Positions 1 to 4,782 of a DNA stretch of 6,596 bases are shown here, piece by piece. The position numbers and the translations under genes were made by a program. The notes below the pieces were generated by a model, which was not told the origin of the DNA, made no database searches, and saw nothing but the letters and a program-made list of their open reading frames with translations. Numbering within the stretch: the first letter of the stretch is position 1; every line of letters starts with the position of its first letter. Source of the stretch: an uncultured Lachnospiraceae bacterium (lineage in GTDB: Bacteria; Bacillota; Clostridia; Lachnospirales; Lachnospiraceae); NCBI GenBank assembly GCA_900313265.1, contig OMRN01000373.1:1-6596 (forward strand), read 5' to 3'.

Positions 1-801
1 TATGTTCTGGGCATGGAGTCTTTGCTCGGAGAAGCGGTTCCCGAAGAAATCCTGCCGGATTCCATCCGAAGCATTCTCGAGAGCGACAAATGGAAACTGA
101 TGTTAATCAATTCCGAATACAAGGCGGCCAGTGATGATGTCAATCATCAGATTGATGAACTGAATGCCATTATGAAAAAATACGATCCCACAGGAATGAT
201 TATCGGAGAGGCACCTTGCATGAAGGATATGATTGAAACGACCGATCATGATTTCAAGGTGGTAAATGCGGTATCGATTCTGGCGATTTTTGTCATCATT
301 GCAATGGTCGAAAAAAGCATTTCCCTGCCGTTTATTCTGATTGCGGTTATCGAACTGGCTATTTTCATTAATCTCGGATTACCGCATTACATGGGACAGA
401 ATCTGCCTTTTATCGCACCCATCTGCATCAGTACCATTCAGCTTGGCGCGACCGTGGATTACGCCATACTGATGACGACCAGGTATAAGAGTGAGAGGAT
501 AAAAGGCGCATCGAAAAAAGGTGCGGTCAAGACCGCTTTATATACGTCCATTCCGTCGGTTGTGGTTTCCGGCATGGGACTCTTTGCGGCAACCTTCGGG
601 GTTTCGGTTTATTCGGATATGGATATCATCAAGTCCATGTGTATGCTGCTGGCCAGAGGCGCGGTAGTAAGCATGCTTTGCGTCATTTTTATTCTTCCGG
701 CGTTACTTTATATCGGAGACAGGCTGATCTGTCTTACGACCGTCGGAATGAAGCATGCAGTGGTGGCAGACCAAGTTAAGAGAGAAAGAGAGGCGCATTA
801 A
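1..801 (+). CDS. MMPL/RND-family transporter, C-terminal part (5' end outside window)
   Basis: This is the last 266 residues of a larger membrane exporter. The frame is open to the first base, so the ATG at 13 is an internal Met rather than the start. Counting from the first codon in the window, residues 1-86 are the end of an extracytoplasmic domain. Five hydrophobic segments follow at about 87-103, 109-127, 136-158, 182-200 and 216-236, which is the helix set that closes the second half of MMPL/RND proteins. The third segment carries GATVDYAILMTTRYKSER, with Asp153-Tyr154. This matches the family's membrane-embedded Asp-Tyr pair used in proton relay and is followed by the usual basic cytoplasmic loop. 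Family members export lipids, drugs or peptides by proton-motive force; the substrate here is unknown. The C-terminus is a short charged tail. The next gene starts 2 nt after the stop, so the two products probably act together. Family is confident, substrate is not. Confidence 0.88.
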   Translation, partial: YVLGMESLLGEAVPEEILPDSIRSILESDKWKLMLINSEYKAASDDVNHQIDELNAIMKKYDPTGMIIGEAPCMKDMIETTDHDFKVVNAVSILAIFVIIAMVEKSISLPFILIAVIELAIFINLGLPHYMGQNLPFIAPICISTIQLGATVDYAILMTTRYKSERIKGASKKGAVKTALYTSIPSVVVSGMGLFAATFGVSVYSDMDIIKSMCMLLARGAVVSMLCVIFILPALLYIGDRLICLTTVGMKHAVVADQVKREREAH

Positions 802-803
802 TC

Positions 804-3506
804 ATGAAAAATAAAGTAGTAAGAGCACTTATCGCATCATTATCCGTAAGCCTGATTATGAGTATGACCGGATGTCAGATATTCGGCGCGGGAAAAGCGG
901 CCGGGGAAGATACCAAAGCACTTGTCGAGGATGCTAGGATTACGCTGGAACAGACCAACCCGTATTTCGCAACCGCGAATGCAGACGGGAATCTAACCGG
1001 TGAAACCGTATACATTTTGTCCGATTCTGAGGGAAAAGTAGATAAAGTAATTAAAAGCGACGAAGTCACGCTCGACGGGGAAAAACTGTATGAACAGAAA
1101 GAAGTAAAAGAAAAACCTCCCGTGGATGTAACCGTAAGCTATTATTTCAAGGGCCGGAAGGTTTCTCCGGAAAGTATTCTCGGACAGAGCGGAGATCTGA
1201 CCATTCGTTTTGATTATGAAAACAATACAAGACAGACCGTAACCGTAGACGGAAAAGAGGAAGAGGTCATCGTTCCTTTTACCATGATGACGGGGCTTAT
1301 TCTGGATAATGAAACATTCCGGAATGTTTCGGCCGTCAATGCAAAAATCGTCGATGACGGTTCGAGAAGCATTGTGGTCGGATATGCATTTCCGGGTCTT
1401 CAGGAGGGACTGGATCTTTCCGAGGATGTATTTAAAATTCCGGAATATGTGGAAGTCAAAGCGGATGTTGTGGATTTCAAAATGACTTCTTCAATAACAC
1501 TTGCCAGCAATGATCTGCTTCGTGAGAAGAATGAAGAGGGAAGGGAAAAAATCGATACACTCGAAAAAGATCTGAATGACGATTTGGAAAAACTGACCGA
1601 TGCCATTTTGAAACTGGAAGACGGTTCCGGACAGTTATGCGACGGCCTGACAACTTTAAATGACAAAAGCACATCCCTTTCGGACGGTGTCGGAAAACTT
1701 GCGGACGGGGCCGGAGCCCTTTCGGCCGGAACGATTGAACTTCAAAACGGTGCAGGAAGTCTTTCGGATGGTATCGGGTCACTTCAAAACGGTTCGGCGG
1801 CACTTCAAAATGGTGCGGGGGCTTTGAAGGACGGAATGGCCTCACTTCAGAGCGGAGCCGGAAGCCTTAAAGCGGGCGCGGGCAGTCTTCAGGAAGGAGC
1901 GGCAAAATTACAGACCGGAGCGGGAACGCTTTGCGAAGGCGCTGCATCGCTTTCGGACGGAGCGGCCGCACTTTATGACGGAACCGTCAAAATCCAGACA
2001 GGTGCAGCTTCTTTGGAGGACGGATTAAAACAGCTTTCGTCTAATAATGATCAATTAAATAACGGAGCAACCGCGATTTTTAATTCGCTTCTGTCACAGA
2101 CAGGTGCAGCTTTAAAGGATGCCGGAATCGGAGATGTGAATCTGACCATTGAAAATTATGACGAAGTACTTGAAGGAATCATAAAGTCCCTCGATCCGGA
2201 TAATGCATATGCGGCGGCAAAAGCAAAGGTGGAAGCGGCTGTGGATGCCATGGGCGATAATTTATATCTGGCGTATTTAAAGCAGAATGAAGATGCTCTT
2301 TATACACAGGCGGTTGCTTCTCAGATTACGGACGAAATGGTTTATGAGAAAATGAAAGAATTATCCGGACAGGAAGAAGAACCGGCAAAGAATGATGAAG
2401 AGGTAAACAGCGAAGATAAGAATAACGATTCGGATACGTCGAAAGACTCCGAAGGGGATAAAAACGTCGATAAAGAAAATGGTGTCGATACCGGGAAAGA
2501 TTCTGAAGGAGAGAATAAAGCCGGTGAAGAAAAAGATACCGGGGCATCAAAGGACATGGATGGGGATTCGGATACAGAGAATAAAGAAAACGACAGCGAA
2601 GAAGATTCGAACGATTCCGGTACTCCGGGTTTTGATGAAGTAAAAGCAGCCATGATCCGTGCGGGTGTGGAAGCGTTAACGGACGAACAGAAATCCGCTA
2701 TTTTAAACGGGGCACTCTCTTCGTTAAGTGAGGAACAGAAATCAGCTATAAAAACGGCCGCGATTGAGCAGCAGATGAATTCGGATGAGGTGCGTTCTGC
2801 TTTGGAAAAGGCATCTGCGGGAGCTGCACAGATTGCAGCACTGAAAGGACAGCTCGACTCCTACAAAGCATTCTATAACGGTCTTTTATCGTATACATCC
2901 GGCGTATCTTTGATATATAAAGGCGCGACTGAGTTAAAGAGCGGAACGGACTCTCTTGTAAGCGGAAGCGCAGCCGTAAAGGACGGAAGTGCTAACCTGA
3001 AGGCCGGAGCAGACAGCCTGAAGGGAGGAATCGATCAGTTAAAAGCCGGAACAGACAGCCTGAAGGGTGGAACGGACAGTTTGAAAACCGGAGTGGATAA
3101 GCTCTGTGACGGAAGCGCTGCACTGAAAGCGGGAACGGACAGTTTAAAGAGCGGTGCAGACCGTCTTGCGGGAGGTGCCGGACAGTTAAAGGGAGGCATT
3201 TCAAGACTAAGCGGCGGAGCGAATGATCTGCATAACGGACTTAATACCTTAAAGGACGGAATTCCGGCACTCATCGACGGAATCGGCAGACTGAAAGACG
3301 GAGCCGGACAGTTAAAGGACGGCATCAGCCGTTTTGATGAAGAAGGCGTTTCGAAACTGGTAGAAACCAAGGAAGACAAACTGGATAAGGTATCCGACCG
3401 AATTGAAATTCTGCGCCAGGCCGCACAGAACTACACCGACGAAACATTAAAAGACGGAAGCAGTGAAGGCGTAAAATATCTGTATCGTCTGGACGGTGTG
3501 GAATAA
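804..3506 (+). CDS. Large predicted lipoprotein with two LxxG heptad-repeat arrays
   Basis: The 900-residue product starts with MKNKVVR, a hydrophobic stretch (8-19) and a lipobox-like MTGC with Cys24. Met at -3 is less usual than Leu, so lipidation is likely but not certain. Residues 25 to about 245 form a globular, probably beta-rich domain (for example TVYILSDSEGKVDKVI and SGDLTIRFDYENNT), of a kind I associate with clostridial proteins next to MMPL pumps. A Leu-heptad segment (250-270) leads into array 1 (271-421). A mid domain (about 422-689) contains an acidic linker (523-605). Array 2 (704-840) and a short charged coiled-coil-like tail follow. The arrays match the x-x-x-Leu-x-x-Gly heptad family seen in YhgE/Pip-type proteins. 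There is no C-terminal membrane helix, so it should be tethered outside the membrane by its N-terminal lipid. GAGAGG (788-793) inside the transporter gene serves as ribosome binding site, giving translational coupling. Role inferred: extracytoplasmic partner of the MMPL pump. Confidence 0.85.
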   Translation: MKNKVVRALIASLSVSLIMSMTGCQIFGAGKAAGEDTKALVEDARITLEQTNPYFATANADGNLTGETVYILSDSEGKVDKVIKSDEVTLDGEKLYEQKEVKEKPPVDVTVSYYFKGRKVSPESILGQSGDLTIRFDYENNTRQTVTVDGKEEEVIVPFTMMTGLILDNETFRNVSAVNAKIVDDGSRSIVVGYAFPGLQEGLDLSEDVFKIPEYVEVKADVVDFKMTSSITLASNDLLREKNEEGREKIDTLEKDLNDDLEKLTDAILKLEDGSGQLCDGLTTLNDKSTSLSDGVGKLADGAGALSAGTIELQNGAGSLSDGIGSLQNGSAALQNGAGALKDGMASLQSGAGSLKAGAGSLQEGAAKLQTGAGTLCEGAASLSDGAAALYDGTVKIQTGAASLEDGLKQLSSNNDQLNNGATAIFNSLLSQTGAALKDAGIGDVNLTIENYDEVLEGIIKSLDPDNAYAAAKAKVEAAVDAMGDNLYLAYLKQNEDALYTQAVASQITDEMVYEKMKELSGQEEEPAKNDEEVNSEDKNNDSDTSKDSEGDKNVDKENGVDTGKDSEGENKAGEEKDTGASKDMDGDSDTENKENDSEEDSNDSGTPGFDEVKAAMIRAGVEALTDEQKSAILNGALSSLSEEQKSAIKTAAIEQQMNSDEVRSALEKASAGAAQIAALKGQLDSYKAFYNGLLSYTSGVSLIYKGATELKSGTDSLVSGSAAVKDGSANLKAGADSLKGGIDQLKAGTDSLKGGTDSLKTGVDKLCDGSAALKAGTDSLKSGADRLAGGAGQLKGGISRLSGGANDLHNGLNTLKDGIPALIDGIGRLKDGAGQLKDGISRFDEEGVSKLVETKEDKLDKVSDRIEILRQAAQNYTDETLKDGSSEGVKYLYRLDGVE
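1614..2066 (+). repeat. LxxG heptad array 1 (22 units) in the lipoprotein
   Basis: Residues 271-421 read as 22 consecutive seven-residue units without a phase break. Leu (once Ile, at 397) occupies every first position. Gly occupies the fourth position in all units except two: Lys at 288 and Asn at 414. Typical units are LSDGVGK, LQNGAGS and LKDGMAS. At DNA level this is a degenerate 21-bp periodicity, with recurring Leu codons and GGN codons but varied wobble bases, so the repeat is kept by protein selection and is not a recent tandem duplication. Confidence 0.93.
2370..2618 (+). repeat. Acidic low-complexity linker with 18-residue quasi-repeats
   Basis: Residues 523-605 of the lipoprotein consist almost entirely of Asp, Glu, Lys, Ser, Asn, Gly and Thr and are strongly acidic. 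DTSKDSEG (544-551) recurs as DTGKDSEG (562-569) at a spacing of 18 residues, and a weaker copy follows at 578-587 (DTGASKDMDG). The segment is likely disordered and exposed, and it lies between the two heptad arrays. Strain-to-strain length variation would be expected here, but this is inference. Confidence 0.8.
2913..3323 (+). repeat. LxxG heptad array 2 (20 units) in the lipoprotein
   Basis: Residues 704-840 form 20 in-phase heptads with Leu, Ile or Val at the first position and Gly at the fourth position of every unit, for example LKAGTDS, LKGGIDQ and LKDGAGQ. Two further units upstream (690 and 697) keep the phase and the Gly but start with Phe and Tyr, so the periodicity fades in from about residue 690. 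Array 2 is richer in Lys and Asp (LKxG, TDS) than array 1, which is richer in Ala, Gln and Ser. Confidence 0.93.
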
Positions 3507-3543
3507 ATTAGGCAGTATCATCCTTTCAATTTCATATTTTCCC

Positions 3544-3583
3544 CGTAAAACAGCGTTTCGCCAAATGCGGTCGCTGTTTTACG
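3544..3583 (+). terminator. Probable intrinsic terminator after the lipoprotein gene
   Basis: CGTAAAACAGCG (3544-3555) is perfectly complementary to CGCTGTTTTACG (3572-3583) around a 16-nt loop, and the loop can add a small CGC/GCG pair. If the core stem is CAGCG/CGCTG, the A-run lies upstream and TTTT directly downstream, which is the layout of a bidirectional intrinsic terminator. The T-tract is short and ends in ACG, so termination may be only partial. It lies 37 nt past the lipoprotein stop and just before a promoter, which fits a boundary between transcription units. Confidence 0.65.
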
Positions 3584-3601
3584 TGCGTTGAGTGATAAGC
3601 A

Positions 3602-3630
3602 TTGCAAAAAAGCACAAAATGCACTAAAAT
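3602..3630 (+). promoter_or_regulatory. Sigma-A-like promoter for the DUF308-gre-ade unit
   Basis: TTGCAA (3602-3607) and TAAAAT (3625-3630) are separated by exactly 17 nt. Each differs from the housekeeping consensus (TTGACA/TATAAT) at a small number of positions. The spacer is A-rich. Transcription would start near 3637, giving a leader of about 50 nt. It is placed directly between the terminator hairpin and the next gene. There is no other equally good pair in the 181-nt gap. Confidence 0.68.
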
Positions 3631-3650
3631 AGGGAAAGAATTGTGAATGC

Positions 3651-3665
3651 ATCTCGAAGGGAGAT
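3651..3665 (+). other. Small leader hairpin before the DUF308 gene
   Basis: ATCTC (3651-3655) and GAGAT (3661-3665) form a perfect 5-bp stem around a GAAGG loop in the predicted 5' leader, about 10 nt before the Shine-Dalgarno. It could be a transcript-stabilising hairpin or an operator half-site pair. Five base pairs can occur by chance, so this is weak. Confidence 0.25.
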
Positions 3666-3674
3666 CACGAACAC

Positions 3675-3680
3675 GGGAGG
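3675..3680 (+). promoter_or_regulatory. Ribosome binding site that fixes the DUF308 start
   Basis: GGGAGG is followed 7 nt later by ATG at 3688. This is near-ideal Shine-Dalgarno spacing, whereas the in-frame GTG at 3643 has no comparable site in front of it. The extra 15 codons it would add encode polar residues unlike a membrane-protein start. Confidence 0.8.
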
Positions 3681-3687
3681 GGAAAAG

Positions 3688-4227
3688 ATGGAAGAAAAAA
3701 AATCGGTTGTATTTAGAAGCATATTGGTCGGAATTTTACTTATTGTTTTGGGCATATTAGCCATTATTTTCAGGGCACCTGTTCTGGCAGCGGTAGCTAC
3801 TATTTTGAAATGGGTTGTGGGCGGAATTTTAATTACAACCGGTATTTTTATGATTGTTGCCTTTGTCAGGGACAAATCCAAGGTGTATTCCCTGATTATC
3901 GGTATTCTGGCTATTATCGCCGGAATTTTAATGTTTATCTTTAATCTGGTTATCCTGCTGGCAGCTGTATTTATCGGAATTTCATTCCTGTTAAACGGCG
4001 GACTGAAAGTTCGTGAAGCGATAGCGGCAAGCAAAGTGAAAGCAAAAGCATGGTTTGTTTCGTTAATTATCGGTATTATCGATTTAATTTTAGGTGTGCT
4101 GGTTTTGATTTATCCGTTTGCGGCCGGAGTGGCAATCGGAGAAGTTGCGATTATCATTACGGGTGTCGGCTTTATCGTAACAGGTATTCTGGATATTACA
4201 CACGGACTTCTTATTTCCAAATCATAA
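3688..4227 (+). CDS. DUF308/HdeD-like six-helix membrane protein
   Basis: The 179-residue product is very hydrophobic, with a short charged N-terminus (MEEKKS). It has six predicted helices near 11-27, 36-58, 66-84, 88-105, 122-142 and 146-175. The helices form three similar pairs. SILVGILLIVLGIL (11-24), SLIIGILAIIAGIL (68-81) and SLIIGIIDLILGVL (125-138) start exactly 57 residues apart. The second helix of each pair carries two Gly residues seven apart (45/52, 97/104, 159/166). This Gly-rich pattern and length fit the DUF308 family that includes E. coli HdeD, linked there to acid resistance at high cell density; the function in Gram-positives is unknown. It is the first gene after the promoter at 3602-3630 and lies 36 nt before the gre-like gene. 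The start is set by the strong ribosome binding site; a longer form from GTG 3643 is less likely. Confidence 0.85.
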   Translation: MEEKKSVVFRSILVGILLIVLGILAIIFRAPVLAAVATILKWVVGGILITTGIFMIVAFVRDKSKVYSLIIGILAIIAGILMFIFNLVILLAAVFIGISFLLNGGLKVREAIAASKVKAKAWFVSLIIGIIDLILGVLVLIYPFAAGVAIGEVAIIITGVGFIVTGILDITHGLLISKS

Positions 4228-4263
4228 ACGAAAACTATTCATTTCAAAAGTGAGGGAGCAGTC

Positions 4264-4761
4264 ATGGGAGAAAATCTTACAGACGCGGATATAAAGAAAA
4301 TCGAAGAGGAAATTAAATATCGTGAGCTGGAACTCCGTCCGAAACTTTTGGAGGATTTGAAGGAAGCCAAAGCACAGGGTGACTTAAGCGAGAACTTCGA
4401 GTATTACGTAGCCAAGCGTGAGAATAACAAAAATAACAGCCGCGTGCGCTATTTAAAGAAACTGATTGCCACGGCGAATATTATTGAGGATTCATCGAAT
4501 GCGGATGAAGTGGGAATTAACGACCGCGTAACCGTCTATATCGAGGAAGATGACGAAGAAGCTTCGTACAGCATTACAACCGGGGTACGAAGCAATTCGT
4601 TAAAGGATATTATCAGTATTGAATCCCCGATGGGGAAAGCGCTTCTCGGCCGCAAGGCAGGGGAGAAAATCGAAGTGCGTGTCAACGATAACTACAGTTA
4701 TTTTGTTGAGATTCGCAAAATCGAAAAGGGAGCCGGTGTATCCGGTGATATTACCATTTAG
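4264..4761 (+). CDS. GreA/GreB-family transcription elongation factor (divergent)
   Basis: The 165-residue product has the size and two-domain layout of GreA. An N-terminal helical hairpin (about 5-75) enters the RNA polymerase secondary channel, and a C-terminal FKBP-like domain (about 80-160) binds the polymerase. The hairpin tip keeps AQGDLSENFEYY with Asp40 and Glu43, the acidic pair that in Gre factors helps coordinate the catalytic magnesium for cleavage of backtracked RNA. The C-terminal signature SPMGKALLGRKAGE (122-135) is also typical. It differs from standard GreA after the tip: Phe45 replaces the usual small residue, and AKRENNKNNSRVRYLKKL replaces the common AK.EQ..EGRI..L pattern. 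It may therefore be a second, paralogous Gre factor rather than the main GreA. AGGGAG (4253-4258) lies 5 nt before the ATG. It follows the DUF308 gene by 36 nt and precedes ade by 21 nt. Confidence 0.87.
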   Translation: MGENLTDADIKKIEEEIKYRELELRPKLLEDLKEAKAQGDLSENFEYYVAKRENNKNNSRVRYLKKLIATANIIEDSSNADEVGINDRVTVYIEEDDEEASYSITTGVRSNSLKDIISIESPMGKALLGRKAGEKIEVRVNDNYSYFVEIRKIEKGAGVSGDITI

Positions 4762-4768
4762 TCGGTTC

Positions 4769-4774
4769 AAGGGG
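4769..4774 (+). promoter_or_regulatory. Ribosome binding site that supports the GTG start of ade
   Basis: AAGGGG lies 8 nt before GTG at 4783. No in-frame ATG lies close by, and the residues from GTG on (MKTLLKNGFIV in translation) match the usual N-terminus of adenine deaminases. The site starts 8 nt after the gre-like stop codon. Confidence 0.75.
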
Positions 4775-4782
4775 TTACGAGT

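Noticed and set aside
13..15. ATG at 13 as the start of the transporter gene
   Set aside because: The frame is open back to base 1, no Shine-Dalgarno is visible, and the product would lack most of the MMPL fold, so the gene must begin outside the window.
1614..3323. CRISPR array or minisatellite suggested by the regular repeats
   Set aside because: The units are 21-bp, diverged at wobble positions, continuous within one open frame and without spacers, so they are protein-level heptads.
1477..3379. Several long minus-strand open frames opposite the lipoprotein gene
   Set aside because: They come from the 21-bp periodicity and codon bias of the heptad arrays read backwards. Their translations are low-complexity Ser/Pro/Leu/Arg-rich and lack ribosome binding sites.
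3631..3687. Purine riboswitch controlling the unit that carries ade
   Set aside because: The predicted leader is only about 50 nt, too short for the three-way junction aptamer, and the conserved loop sequences are not visible. The short gaps before gre and ade are too small as well.
3624..4034. Minus-strand frame of 136 codons opposite the DUF308 gene
   Set aside because: It is the complement of Ile/Leu-rich membrane codons and gives an Ile/Thr-rich protein without recognisable features; the + strand gene has a strong ribosome binding site and family match.
4050..4253. Plus-strand frame of 67 codons overlapping the end of the DUF308 gene
   Set aside because: It is a shifted reading of the same DNA, rich in Tyr, Arg and Cys, with no ribosome binding site.
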